Positions 20,165-31,822 of a stretch of DNA of 64,000 nt are shown here, in pieces. The stretch is from Platanthera guangdongensis (taxonomy: Eukaryota; Streptophyta; Magnoliopsida; Asparagales; Orchidaceae), in the NCBI GenBank assembly GCA_039583875.1, contig CM077150.1:3428332-3492331 (forward strand), read 5' to 3'. A model generated the notes under the pieces. That model was not told the DNA's origin. It did no database searches and saw only the letters and a list, made by a program, of their open reading frames with translations. The position numbers and the translations under genes were made by a program. Position 1 is the first letter of the stretch. The number at the start of each line of letters is the position of its first letter.

Positions 20165-20340
20165 ACTCAATAATAGGGCGCACGAGGTTTGCTCTGACAA
20201 ACCTTTGTCGTCATCAAATGACCATCCACCATCACTTCCATCGGATAAGTCATCATAGAATAATGCTCAACTCGCGTGTAAACTTGTTGCGCACTTCGTC
20301 GCTTGCCTCATAATAGTCTTGCCTTGCCGCACTCACTGCA
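20165..20340 (+). repeat. Degenerate direct repeat, copy 2
   Basis: Collinear with 18,450-18,640: CGCACGAGGTTTGCTC, GACCATCCACCATCAC, CTTCCATCGGATAAG and GTCGCTTGCC. A second local pair, CCCTTTATATA...TTTCCTTTCA, occurs at about 20,020-20,075 and 21,459-21,525, so this whole area is an old repeat cluster. Confidence 0.65.
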
Positions 20341-22150
20341 TACCAAAAGCGATTAGTTTGGCCTTAGTTCAAGGTTAGACGATTTAGTTCAGCTTTAGTA
20401 CAAATGTTTTGATTTTTCAGATTTCCTTTGTCAAAGCAAACATGTTGTGTTTCGTTGATGTTCTTGGTTGATGAGTACGAATTTGGTATGTTGTTTCATT
20501 TCAAATATGATGTTAACAACTTAATCCGGATTCAATTATCTTACCTTGGAGGAGATTGTTATTCCAAACTTGATAACATGATCTAACTTGATTTTGCCTT
20601 TTCTTCTATTAATTGGTTCCATTTTAAAGTTTATGAGTTCCAGTTAACTTTAAAAGTGTCGTAGCAATGACATTCCATATAGAAACACAAATACAGTTTT
20701 GATGTCCAGAAGTTCGGAAATCACTTCGTTTGGAAACAGAAAATGGATTCTGAGGTTAAAACCTATAATATTCTGAGTATGTGTCATCCTAGCTTATATG
20801 TACTACGTTCTTACAGTAGAAACAAGTACATGTAAATTTTCAAATGTTTGAATTCATTTCTAAATGAAATTCTTTATTGAAAATTACAAGAGATGCTAAA
20901 GATGGAGGATTACTTGTTGTTTGAGATCTTTATGAGGATGCCCTACTGTACTTCTGAGTATGATGACAGCTTGAGTATTATTATGTTTCTTCTATCTCTT
21001 CTTAGAGTACTATGGAGCTCTTCCTTTGTATACCTGTATTTGGACTATTTTGCTCTCTGTTGATTTGAGACGCTAGGCGTATAGGGTCTGTATCTTGATT
21101 GTACCTGAGACTATGTTGTGATGCAGCTAAGTTTTATTTTACTTATGTGTGCATACTATTTTCTGTTTAAGTTCAATATGGTTAACCAGTGTTGGACACG
21201 ATTGTGAATGATTCACATTTTGCTGAATATTGCACAAACCACCATTTTCTAGCGTCGGGTTTACAGTGAACACATGAAGAGATTGTTAGATATTTAATAT
21301 AACATGTCTGTATGTGTCGAGACCGACTCGAGCGCCTTATTGGTTCGTATCATTCTAGTTCTAGGATATACGCTGGAGGTATTATAAATAGTCATTCCAA
21401 ACTTGATGAGCAATTGTATAATACCTTGAGCGGAGCCACCCCAACATTTCTTTTTATGCCACAATCAAACCCTTTATATAGCCATTTCATATGTCATATT
21501 TAAATATTTTCCTATAAGTTTCCTTTCAAGTTAAGGCGCTCTTGTTTTTTTTCGTGTGAACATTATCAAACAGCATATGTAACTTACAAAGTGATAATAA
21601 TCAGCAACCATTGATTTCTATTTGATTCGTAACTGATTATTATTAATACATACAGGATTGTATCAAGAAAGCCCAAAGATGTATGGGCGGTTCGCCTGGC
21701 GATATGCACGTATCTGATCGATGGAAAGCATTTCAGGCCGTTGGATCTTGATCATAGAGTAGAGAGACTGCCTAATGATACATAAAAGCTTGGAGAATGA
21801 CTAAAAAACACCTGTAGATCAAGCATTTGTTGAGACCTGAACCATCTCTCTCCCTCTTTTTCTCTCACTTGTATCTTGTTGAATATTTTGTTGTGTATGT
21901 CCCCACGTAATTGGAACAACTTGATAGTGAATCATTAGTGGCATGCCGACATAATGCACGACTCTACACTGAATATATTATAAATAGTCATTCTTGAGCG
22001 AATTTTCAAAATACCTTTCATATGAATGAATTGAATCCTATATATTGTTCATACAAAGGTGAGAAATATTAATGAAAAGTTTATACCCAAATGAGACAAT
22101 GCAGCACAATGACATGATCTAGTAATACACTTCCTTCATTTAAACAACAT
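20341..22150. other. AT-rich intergenic, no gene recognised
   Basis: No ORF above about 65 codons and none with family features. It contains only degenerate repeat traces, such as the CCCTTTATATA block near 21,459. Confidence 0.6.
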
Positions 22151-22165
22151 TAAAAAGTAATTGAT

Positions 22166-22378
22166 ACGTCTGTTTGGCACGAAGGTGGTGATCATGAATG
22201 CGGTTGTTAAGAATCATTGTTTGTGAATGCACGATCTCACCTGAAAAATTAACTTCATTCACTTTTATGTTAAAATTTAATTTTTTTGTGTGAAGATCTT
22301 TAATTACATTGCCGTGTCACATATATTTTGTGACGGTGAAGTTTTTGTCCAAATTCATTGGAGCAAAAACGCCTCCCA
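22166..22378 (+). mobile_element. ~220-bp Tourist-like MITE, copy 1 (eroded ends)
   Basis: It shares with five other copies the order GTTTGGCACGAAGGTGGTG, a GTGAACGC-like phrase, TTTATGTTMAAA, and TTTTTGTCCAAATTCATTGG AGCAAAAACGCC. The termini are degraded and no clear TTA duplication remains. Confidence 0.7.
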
Positions 22379-22598
22379 ATATTTTAGTCTTCTCGAGAGA
22401 AAAACACAAACTTTATTAGATTTTGCATTAGAATTTTTCGAAATCTCGGAGTAAATATTATAAAAATTTGTGTAGAATAATTGAGGTATGTGGATGTGGA
22501 AGCACCTAAGACTTGTGGTCGAGGAAAACACCAAGCAAACATATTCCTCTTCCTCGATCGATGATTTCCTTTTAAGAATACAAAAGGTAGGTGACATT

Positions 22599-22824
22599 GG
22601 CTCCGTTTGACACAATGGTGATGGTCATGAACGCGATGAATATGAACTATCATTTGTGAACGCCAGACCTTACCTAAGGAACTTCAACAACTTATATTCA
22701 AAACTAGTTTTATAATCTTGGTGGCGGTTATATATAATAATCATTGTCTCGCAAAACATGCAATCTATGATGATAATGTTTTGTTCAAATTCATCGGAGC
22801 AAAAAAACTCCGCCAAACCAAGCC
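22599..22824 (+). mobile_element. ~220-bp Tourist-like MITE, copy 2
   Basis: It begins GGCTCCGTTTGACAC and ends GCCAAACCAAGCC, an imperfect inverted terminus. It is followed by TTA and preceded by ATT. Internal phrases match copies 1 and 3. The termini and the 3-bp target fit PIF/Harbinger-derived elements. Confidence 0.8.
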
Positions 22825-23663
22825 TTAATTGGTTTTGGAGTAGGTTGGCAATATATTCACAAAAATACAATAAATTAGTCTTTTTGACAGCAAAGACCTA
22901 ATTATTTGAAAGAGCTGTTACTATAATTCTGTCGAAAAGTGAAAATCAGGTTAGAAATGAGGCTCTCATCTTTTTAGGTTATGTTTGAGAGAGTTGTTTT
23001 CTCTCATGCGGTAGACACAATTTGTTATCCGAGGAAAAAAAACTGTTTAGGAAATTATTCATAAGTCATGGTCAAAGCCAGGAAATTCAACAAGGTTCAG
23101 ACATTATCTTCCTCCAACAAAAAAAAATATAAATGTCTTCATCTTATAATCAGAGCATTTTCTCCATCATTCGACCACCGTTTTTGACATCAAAATTCAT
23201 TGTTTCGACGAGAGAAATCCAAATCTATTATCCATTTTGCAAAATTCTTAGGAGAGCCCCTGCCCCCTGCCTGCCTGTGTGTCTCTCTATATATAATTGG
23301 TGTTGTGTGTATATATGTATTTACCAAATCAAATTGGTCGGTGCAAACTCTATAAGTAATTCTCTTTTTCTCCTTTATGTTTTTTAAATTAGCTTTGCTT
23401 TAATAGCTTTATTTTATCTTTGCCTCAGAGCTCAGGCGGCCATGGACTAGTATTCTCTTCTTGCTGCCTTGCTGGTGACTTTAATTTTCAGCCTACTACT
23501 TTTTATATATATTAATGTATAATAAGGGTTATTTAGACCTCCCCTCCAAGTTTGCATAATTACACCTGGCATCCCCCTGCCTTTCAAAATTACTATTATT
23601 CTTCTTTAGTATTTACATTTCATAACATCCATGCATGCACAAATAGATCCCCTCGAAGATTTA

Positions 23664-23801
23664 GGATCCATTTGGGGGAACTTATTTTCACCGGTTAAGC
23701 GGGTACGACCGCATGAACCGGACTTTAATTAAGGTCCGGTTCATGCGGTCGTAACTGCATGATCGGTGAAACTAAGCCCCCACCCCCCCACAAACGGAGC
23801 C
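23664..23801 (+). mobile_element. Palindromic MITE, copy 1
   Basis: GGATCCATTTGGGGG...ACAAACGGAGCC is flanked by TTA on both sides (23,661-23,663; 23,802-23,804). The centre is AGGTCCGGTTCATGCGGTCG facing its complement around a TTAATTAA core. Nearly the whole element folds into one hairpin. Confidence 0.9.
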
Positions 23802-24244
23802 TTAAGTTAGAGATTTTTATAATGCAAACATTAAGGGGGAGAATTTTATAATTTTGAAAGTTAGAGAAATGCAAGTTATAAGTATAAGTGAACTTTGAGG
23901 GGAAGTCCTGATAAATAATCCTTATATATAATAATATAATATTTAAAATGATATAACCACTCCATGAAAGCTGGTCTCCCCCCATAATGCCTCTCTCTAG
24001 TCACTATTTCTTTCTCTTCTCATAGTTTTAGGGTCTTTATTTGTCTGATAAATAAGCTGTAAAAGCCCATTACCCTCACTCCCATAAAGTGCTCACTTAG
24101 AAGAAGACAATAATATCTTGCCCAATATTTAATCATCCTCCAGACTTGCATATATAACATGTGCCAGCATGCAGCTGCATAATGCTGTATTAATAACCTT
24201 CTTCCCATCCCTCCAATATTACTTGTAAGCAGCTTCCAGCCTTC

Positions 24245-24253
24245 TATATATAT
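24245..24253 (+). promoter_or_regulatory. TATA box upstream of the MIR166 candidate
   Basis: TATATATAT at 24,245-24,253 is followed by CTAGGGTTTAGAG and a leader-like stretch. It lies about 150 bp upstream of the predicted 5p arm, a normal distance for a plant pri-miRNA promoter. Confidence 0.55.
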
Positions 24254-24375
24254 CTAGGGTTTAGAGTGAATCATAAGTGGGAAGATCGACGACGACGACA
24301 TCGAGACTGAGAGTGAAGAGTGGGTGTTTGGAGTGAAGTTTGATCCAAGATCATCTCGGTTAATTAATTATCAGG

Positions 24376-24545
24376 GTGAGTTCGTTCGATTAGATGGAAT
24401 TGAGGCTTCGGAATTAGAAATAGAGTCCAATTTTAATGGAAATTGAGCTTTTCCTGTTTCGTCCAAACGAACGGACCCTAGAGTGATTTTATGAAGACGG
24501 GATTGATCTCGGACCAGGCTTCATTCCTCACGCCGTGCTTTTCAG
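24376..24545 (+). ncRNA. MIR166: MIR166-type microRNA precursor candidate
   Basis: TCGGACCAGGCTTCATTCCTC at 24,509-24,529 is, base for base, the mature miR166 variant ending in CUC known from plants including rice. An upstream segment at 24,396-24,416 (GGAATTGAGGCTTCGGAA) pairs with it as the star strand: five pairs, a one-base bulge, then seven consecutive pairs including G-U, then weaker pairing. The loop is about 95 nt. The small RNA arises in the nucleus by DCL1 cutting and guides cleavage of HD-ZIP III mRNAs (leaf polarity, meristem, vasculature). A TATA box precedes it, and a GGTGAGT donor-like site at 24,376 could mark a pri-miRNA intron. Star pairing is weaker than typical, so a decayed copy is possible. 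Confidence 0.75.
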
Positions 24546-24783
24546 TCAATTTGGAGCAACTATATATATATATAATCAGAGAAGAGTCCTCTAGCCTGTA
24601 GGTAATGATTTATATGATTTTTTTTTCATATTGATTTACTTAGAAGATATATCAGCTTCTTTAAGTTCATGCTAAAGTTTTATTTTCATATATATTAAAT
24701 ATATCAGCTAAAACTGAAAATAACCTCAAGAAAAAACTCAAGTTATCATGTGATAGAGATGTAAAATATAAGCCGCATGAATG

Positions 24784-25057
24784 TGTAACGACCGAGGCCC
24801 GGCTCCTCATGGATGAAGGGCACTGAGATCGTCCGGGCTGCAGCCCAAGCATCCCAAATCCTCTTCACGCCTGTTTCTCGGCCGCGAAGCATTGTTGATG
24901 CCGGGTCTAGAGCCTGCAACCCTCTTGATAAAGAGCCTTCAAACCACTCCTGCGCCGTGATCGAGAAACAAGCGCAGAGAGACTTTGGGGTTCTTGGGTT
25001 GCAACCCTGACGATCTCAGTGTGCTTCACCCATGAGGGGCCGGGCCTGGGTCATTAC
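24784..25057. mobile_element. 274-bp foldback element with ~50-bp inverted ends
   Basis: The left end TGTAACGACCGAGGCCCGGC and the right end GCCGGGCCTGGGTCATTACA are inverted copies. The match continues inward for about 50 bp (CTCATGGATGAAGG; CACTGAGATCGTC). The interior is GC-richer than the flanks and has a 65-codon ORF without recognisable features. No clear target duplication. It could be a MITE or a collapsed LTR-type sequence. Confidence 0.75.
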
Positions 25058-25594
25058 AACATGCTTTTTTTTATGACACTGTAATGTTTTCGTGTGACAG
25101 AGATATCGAGGATAGCAGTATATATGGTCGCTGCTTACATTGAGAGAGAGCGAGTGAAGTGAATGCTGCCGCATTTGAGTTCAAACAAAAGAATGTTTGC
25201 TTGGCACATCTTTTGTTACTTTTTTACATGTCGACTGAAAATATTTTCTTATTTAAAAGAGAGAGATATTTTGACACCTAGTAATTTCTTAGACTTTTCA
25301 AGTTCGGGTCTCCCTTCCCCACCGTTCGAACAAGGATGCAAAAAATCATTTTGGGCACAGGCCCAACTTATTTGCTACTAGGCCCAATTCAAATCTGGCC
25401 CAAGCTTACTGACAACTTATTTGCTAATGGTCCTAAGCAGGCCGCCTGGCCATGCATTGGTAAGGAGCCCATTGCTTTTGGCAGCAGTAGCATTGCCAGA
25501 GGGCAGCAACAGGTTTGGGCCTAACTTGGCTCAGACCTGGATAAACTCATGCCGGGCAACTAGCACAGTTGGGTATAAGAGGTGGAATAAGTCC

Positions 25595-26465
25595 TCTCTT
25601 ATAATGGGAAAAAATTTAGGTGTGCCTCTCATACTTAAGATTATGATCCTCGAGCGCATTAAACTATTGGTTCATGCAAAAATTAAATAACATGATTGAT
25701 CGAAATACTGACAATACTTATAGGATTCGTAGAATATTACATTATTACGCAAAAACAACTCCGTCGTAGGATATCAAATTGTATGACTGTATTTAATTCA
25801 GCACCTAAAACTAGGTGGGAGATCAGCAGTTCAAATCTTGACTTCAACAATCTACCTCCTTATATTGAGGAGAAGAAAAGATTAGGGTGTACAACGTCCA
25901 GTCTGATTATTAGGTCGTCTATTTGAGTCTTAGTGCATGAGTGGTGCCTCTATAAACTTGACAGTACTCATATAGAATGACTTTAAACCCAACTCTCAAT
26001 AGAAAAAAAAGTAGGTGTGTTTCTTCCACCTAAAATCAGGGTGGGGGCGCGCATCAAACCGTTGATACTTGTTAAAACAACGGTTTTGATCAAAATGCTG
26101 CCAATACTGACAGTATTTTTTCAATACCGCAATATTCCGCGGAAATACCTCAACTGTTGGATATCGAATCATACAGTCGTATTTAATCCTCCATCTACAA
26201 TGAAGTGGGAGAAACACACATAAAATTTACTCACTCTCAATAAAAACCGAGTAAATTTTAGGCGTGTTTCTCCCACCTAAAATCAGGGTGAGGGCACACA
26301 TCAAACCGTTGATACTTGTAAAAACAATAGTTTTGATTGAAATACAGACTATACTAACAGTATTTTGTTAATACTGCAGTATTTCGTGAAAACAACTCAA
26401 CCGTAAAATATCAAATTATACGTTCGTATTTAATTTCCCACCTAAAACTAAATGGAAGAAATGCA
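25595..26465 (+). repeat. Degenerate ~240-bp repeat, three copies
   Basis: Copies begin at about 25,610, 26,010 and 26,252. Each reads GTGTGTTTCT-CCCACC-TAAAATCAGGGTG, then ATCAAACCGTTGATACTTG, CAGTATTTT, a GATATCAAAT-TATACG motif and TATTTAAT...CCACCTAAAA. The last two are direct neighbours (period about 242 bp). No coding potential. Confidence 0.7.
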
Positions 26466-26780
26466 CCAACATTTTTTTTGAGTAATTTTATGTGCAAACC
26501 GATTTTGATTACGTGCAAACCGCTCTTTCAAAAAAACTGCCAGAACAGTTAGATGCAGACCGGCTTTTACGAGTTCACAAATATTTATGATTTTTTTAAT
26601 TTACTTTGCACTTAACATGATTTGAACGTAGCCGAACTTGATTTGCGCATAACATCATCTTTTTTTTTCCAATAAACCTAACACGAGCCTAAAAAAACCA
26701 TGCCCAAGCTTTAACAAAGCTTTCCGGAGCTTCTCACGATCTTGACTTTCTCTTCCCAGGCGCCGGCGGTGCAGCGAGCC

Positions 26781-26975
26781 ATGTGCCAAGGGTCCTCGCA
26801 GCTACGCGACGATCTCCGGCGACTTGATGCCTCCGCAGCGTTAGCGGCGGCGAGGGCGCAGCTCGCCGTCACCAACGCCGAGCTGGCTGCTGCGAGGGCG
26901 AGGCTGGTCGAATCTACCGCACTTCTCGAGCGCGAGCGCGCCCGTTCTGAAGATCTCCGCCGCCGCCTAGCTTAG
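26781..26975 (+). CDS. Small coiled-coil ORF, 64 codons
   Basis: An ATG at 26,781 opens a 64-residue, Ala/Arg/Leu/Glu-rich frame (AALAAARAQLAVTNAELAAA is typical) that would form one long amphipathic helix. The frame is far more GC-rich than its AT-rich surroundings. A polypyrimidine tract ending CTCTTCCCAG precedes it at about 26,749-26,758, so it may be the last exon of a gene or a captured exon. A GATTTAGGGTTC stretch follows. I do not recognise the family. It could equally be a fragment of a transposon coiled-coil protein. Confidence 0.35.
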   Translation: MCQGSSQLRDDLRRLDASAALAAARAQLAVTNAELAAARARLVESTALLERERARSEDLRRRLA

Positions 26976-26999
26976 TCTTAACGCTGAGTACGGCCGATT

Positions 27000-27584
27000 T
27001 AGGGTTCTGGGTAACTTCATGAACGCCGTTTAAGTACCCGCTCTATACGAGGAAGCTTAGAATCGAGGATACCGAGACACCTAGGGTTTTCCTTGCTACG
27101 GTAAAGTAAAATCAACCTCAACCCTCGAATTAATGTTTATAAAATAAATTTCTTTGGGGGTTTTGTATACTGATAAGAGAAGCTAACAAACAAAACCTAA
27201 TGTTTCATATTTTAATTGATCCACATATTTGGGAGATTGACTGTATGATGCTGGTTTTATTGCATTATTAGAGTATTTGAATTTGATGGTGGTGATGTTT
27301 TGAGTGTGAGAGATATGAATGAGGAGTGAGTTACATTTTTTTTTCTCTGCCTCTCTCTTTTGCTATATAGTTTGTAATTATTGACTTTGATATACTTGAG
27401 AAAACTAAACTAGGGCATAAATTTTTTTTGTTGTTGTTGTTGTTTTGACTTTTGATTGGTGATTTTAGTAAAATTGGATTTGAAAGAAGATTTTTTCTTA
27501 GGATAATAGTGTTATAAAGCATTGATCATAAATCTATTAAAACATAGTGAAGGATTTGTGTTTGGGAGTGTTTAAGGTTATTGG
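27000..27584. other. Intergenic, no gene recognised
   Basis: AT-rich, with poly-T and a GTTGTTGTTGTTGTT run near 27,430. No credible ORF. Confidence 0.6.
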
Positions 27585-27803
27585 GGCTCCATTTGGCACG
27601 TCGGTAGAGGTTGTGAACGCGGTGATTACGAACTGTCGTTTGTGAACGCTCGACCTCGCCTAAGGAACTCCATTCCCTTTTATGTTCAAATCTAGTTTTT
27701 TTTTGGTGGCTGTCATAGTTGTTGTCATGCCAAACATACATTCTATGGCAGTGGTGTTTTTGTCCAAACTCACCGGAGCAAAAATGTTATACCAAACGGA
27801 GCC
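27585..27803 (+). mobile_element. ~220-bp Tourist-like MITE, copy 3
   Basis: It begins GGCTCCATTTGGCACG and ends ATACCAAACGGAGCC, a clear inverted terminus. Internal phrases GTTTGTGAACGCTCGACC, CTAAGGAACTCCATTCC and TTTTTGTCCAAACTCACCGG are shared with the other copies. It is the best-preserved member. Confidence 0.85.
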
Positions 27804-28935
27804 TGAATTTGTAATGTTTATCAATATTAATGCCTTGGAGTGTTATGTAAAGATGATTGTGGGGTTACTTTGAGTAGTGATTTGGTTGAAAGAGGATGAG
27901 AGAAGGAAAACACCAAAAGACCAGTCTTTTCGATGGAGTGACCATCCACTGTAAAGTTCAAACTGTTCATTATTTGACCTTACTAGTGTTACATCTAGAA
28001 TAGTAAGCCAAGACTTAGCCCAAAACTTTGTATAAGGCTCTTAATAGATCTTTAATTTGCATTGATTTGTTTGCATACTTTTATAACCAACAACAATATT
28101 CAAGCTTTTATCCCACTATAGTGGGGTCAGCTATATGGATACTTTGTCGCCATTAGGCCCTATCTTTAGTCACAATCTCACTAATGCCTAAGTACATCAT
28201 GTCATCTGGTTGTAGTTTTATAACGAGATGACGAAAAAAGTGATTGATAGTACTACAATATTCAAAATTAAATTTTGATAGTTTGAATTTGATATTCATT
28301 ATAGAGCCATTGACTAAACATTGTTCATTGTTTTTAACACCTTGCAATATTACACATGGATGGTCTGAGTGATATAAGATCATGATGCAGAGAGAGATTG
28401 AAAGAGTGAAATAAAGAGGAAATAATGATACAAAGAAGCTCTTACTCAAGTTCTTCTCCTAGAAATGAGCTGCTAAGGGATATTATGATATCGGTAGACC
28501 AGACCCGACCTCAAATTCTTGAAGTTTCATGGAAGGATGGATCTTCATTTGCATGAATTTGTTAATATGTATGAGGACCACTCTTAAAATCTTGTATTAG
28601 AAATCTGTATTTATGGTAACTCTCAGGGGAGATTTGAGTGATTAATAATATGTATTTTTTAATTTAAGGAGTTTGTCGACGAGTCGTAGATACTGTTTGT
28701 GTGTTAAAACTGATTTAACTTCAAATTTACTCGTAAATTTTGAGAAACTAACTCCTAGACTATAGTCTCACTTGCCCCCATTTCTTTTTTCCATTGCATG
28801 AGAACCCAAGCTCAGTAATTATATCAAGTTCAATCCCTCCCTCTCTCCCTCTTCTGTTGGTCACCTCATTTTGAATTTAGCTTTTAATTTAAATATGGTA
28901 GATTGTGCAAAGGGTTCCACTCGTGGCAAACTAGA
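27804..28935. other. Intergenic, no gene recognised
   Basis: AT-rich. A stretch near 28,100-28,150 (CTATAGTGGGGTCAGCTATATGG) resembles phrases found at 45,430-45,470 and 50,290-50,320, so it may be a short dispersed repeat. ORFs show no family features. Confidence 0.55.
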
Positions 28936-29026
28936 GAAATCTGAAAAAATAGAGAGGGCAAACTAGAGAAATCTGAAAAAATAGAGAGGGCAAACTAGAG
29001 AAATCTGAAAAAATAGAGAGGGCAAA
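28925..29026 (+). repeat. 31-bp tandem repeat, three copies
   Basis: Three near-identical copies of GGCAAACTAGAGAAATCTGA plus AAAAATAGAGA follow head to tail. No ORF crosses them in a conserved frame. Confidence 0.9.
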
Positions 29027-29409
29027 ACCGGAAAGCTTGAAAATGAATTTCCTAGGCATCAATATTTGAGGATCGGTACAACAAGAAGGCCAAAAGCCTT
29101 CTATTAAACGTAGAGTTGTGGGCAGCCTCAGCGAACTCTCTTCTAATATTCGAGACTAATTCCGCCCTCTAACATTCAAGTATTGGTGAATCTTTGGAGT
29201 TCCATGGCCCTCATTTTGCCTCCATTTGTAGAAAAAGTTCTCTTTAAAGTTCTATAATAAACTAAAAATGAATGCCCAATATTCCATAATCGAATTCTTA
29301 TCGCTAGTACCCCTTGCATTCACCTTCCATCGGCGAGGGTAACGTCGGCCATCGACCTCGCCGTGCTGCTTAACCTAGATCCCAAATTTGAACCGTGAAA
29401 GACTCGTGA

Positions 29410-29580
29410 TGGACTCCCCTCCTCCCTGGACTCCGCTCCTCCCTGAGCTTCTTCCCTCCCCATCTTCCTAACCCTCATCAAAATCTTCTCAACGTACTCG
29501 TGGTGGACTCCCCTCCTCCCTGCGCTTCTTCCCTCCCCATCTTCCTAATCCTCATCAAAATCTTCTCAACGTTTCTGCTC
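29410..29580 (+). repeat. Direct duplication of ~75 bp
   Basis: GGACTCCCCTCCTCCCTG, CTTCTTCCCTCCCCATCTTC and CATCAAAATCTTCTCAACGT appear twice in the same order, at about 29,410-29,495 and 29,505-29,572. The surroundings (29,040-30,600) show no recognisable gene. Confidence 0.8.
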
Positions 29581-30639
29581 CTACAAACTTTCGATTGCGC
29601 GATTTGTGCCTCAGGTTATATCTACTAGATTGACATGCATATTTGCCCTTATGATGATTTGTCCTTCACATGAACAATGATTATTTCCGGCATTTGAATT
29701 ACGCCGTCTACAACAACACTATTCATCCACCTCTTGAACTATGTTTGCACAGCCGACAGCCGCAGCTCCCACCACCCCTTCTATTCTTCAGGTATTTCTC
29801 TCCTTTGACTCCAACAAATATCTCCTCCCTCATATAACATGTTTATGGCATTTACTCTGAGTTTATTGCAACAAATCTTTTGTGTGTGGGCTTTGTACAG
29901 GTAACTTTTGGTTTTTTTAAAATTCCCCAAATCTTCCAATGTTTAGTTTTCTAGTAGATCATGTATTCCAAGTCTCTCATGACATGGTGCTTCTCTGCTC
30001 TTTGCTCCCACCCTCTCGACGGAATTGCCGCGGAGCCCAAGCTTACAACATTCTTGATTACGTATATATTATATTTATTGTGCGTAACATGACAAATCAA
30101 AATGCCCAAACATTGTTAGTGCAAGCAGAGAAATGGCTCAAGGAAAGGGGAAAAAGAGAACTGTAGAGCAAGAAACAGAGCCTAAACTTTTCATTTTCAC
30201 CAACTAATCAATATCCACGAGTTCTTACATATTTTCCTTCAAGTTGTGCAACTACTTGTTAAGAGGAGTACATCTTCTACTGTTATGTTGATTTGAAAAT
30301 TTGCACGAGTTTGTGTTACTGTTCTTTTTAGATTAATTTAAATTGTGTTTTAGGCTGCAGTAGCCGTTACTACATCGCGTGTAGCCACCAGCACTAACTA
30401 TAACCACATGAGGTAGAGTGTCGCGCGCCTAGCAGGTAGCCGCTTGGCAATTGTCGAGTGCATGTAGTTTATTGTTTATTGTTTTGGTCATGGAATTCAT
30501 GGTTTGGAGAGTAGCTGCCGGGGATCGTGTGGGCGTGGCTAGTTAGTTGCCAATAGGACTCCGGGTTGCCTCCGTGAGAACGCGGGGTGATGATTGCGAG
30601 CACATCAAATCATAGCAAAATTGTGATGCCCATGTGCAA

Positions 30640-31283
30640 TCAGAATGGCAGTATAAGGTAATTTTTGGCCAAGAACCCATCTTACACATACCCATATATC
30701 AAGGGGGGCAGCCAAGGTGGACGGGGTGGACCAATCTCTACAGGCAAGGGAGCAAGTAATCAACATTCTCAAACACAATGTAGCATCGGAGCAGAACCGG
30801 ATGGAAGTCATGGCCGACAAGAAACGACAAGAGAGACATTTGGAGGTGGGCACATGGGCATATGTACGACTCCAACCGTACAAGCAAACAAGTTTACGAT
30901 CTCATGGGGTTCATAAACTATCTCCACGGTTTTTTGGGCCCTTCTTAGTGGTGGAAAAAATTGGGCAAGTAGCGTACAAACTGCAACTACCACCGGAAGC
31001 CAAAATTCACCCCATATTTCATAGATATATATATATATCACAACTCAAGGAGCATAAGAGAACGCCACCGACAGAATATATACCCATTCCCACAACGGTT
31101 ATTGCAAAGGGGAGCATTATGGTGGAGCCAATGGCGGTGTTAGACAGGCGAATTGTGCCCATGGATGGCTGAGTGGTGACACAGTGGCTGATTCAATGGT
31201 CGAATGACAACGTCAAGGAAGCGACGTGGGAGGACCCGTGGTCCTTGCAAAAGAGGGTCCCAGATTTTGTTCATTGAGGTCAA
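30640..31283 (+). pseudogene. pol: Reina-type gypsy integrase C-terminus, remnant
   Basis: The frame shows an integrase tail (QAREQVINILKHNV), the GPY/F module (KLSPRFFGPFLVVEKIG at about 30,918-30,970), IHPIFH at about 31,005, and a chromodomain-like end (QWSN...EATWEDP...VPDFVH). This fits the Reina chromovirus clade. A TGA at 31,170-31,172 separates the last module from the rest. Nothing upstream of the integrase tail is recognisable, so it is a truncated insertion. LTR-like sequence follows from about 31,289. Confidence 0.8.
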
Positions 31284-31288
31284 GGAAC

Positions 31289-31572
31289 GTGTGATGGAGA
31301 AGGTATTGTTGCGCGCCAAATGTTTGACGGTATTTGTCATATTAGGTGAAGGGTATTTTTGTAATCGCGACTATACATATATATAAGTATAGTTGTGGGT
31401 AGGGTTTGGATTATGCTATCTGTTGTTGTGTTTGTGGAGGTGAACTGGCGGCCAGTTTCCTCATCTTGTTCATGTGCCATTAGCTGTTCAGGATTTCCCT
31501 TAGGTTGTTCTATCCAAGTGTTATCTTCTGATATTGCTCCATGTTAGTACTACTTGTAGGATCCAGCACTGT
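31289..31572 (+). repeat. Probable 3' LTR of the Reina remnant
   Basis: TGATGGAGAAGG begins just after the integrase frame, as in Reina elements where the LTR follows the stop closely. A TATATATATAAG stretch at about 31,375 could be a TATA box. The right boundary is not clear. Confidence 0.45.
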
Positions 31573-31573
31573 T

Positions 31574-31771
31574 GCATTGGGACGCATCAGATAGCACCGT
31601 GAATGCAGTGGTTATGAACCGTCATTCATGATCACCCCTAAGAACTCCATCCAATTTTATGTTCAAAATTGTATTTTTTTTCTTGATAGCGGGTATAACA
31701 GTTGTCATGTCAGACACAGTGATATTTTTGTCCAAACTTATTGGAGCAAAAACGCCGCTCCAAATGGATCC
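31574..31771 (+). mobile_element. ~220-bp Tourist-like MITE, copy 4 (eroded)
   Basis: It carries the family phrases GGTTATGAACCGTCATTC, TTTTATGTTCAAAAT, ATTTTTGTCCAAACTTATTGG and GGAGCAAAAACGCCG, ending CCAAATGGATCC. The left end is poorly preserved. Confidence 0.7.
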
Positions 31772-31822
31772 TATGGCTCGGTTTGAGATGGTGGTGGCCG
31801 TAGGTAAAGTTGTATTCTCATT

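Noticed and set aside
29939..30166. 75-codon ORF as a gene
   Set aside because: No family feature, no start context and AT-rich noise-like surroundings.
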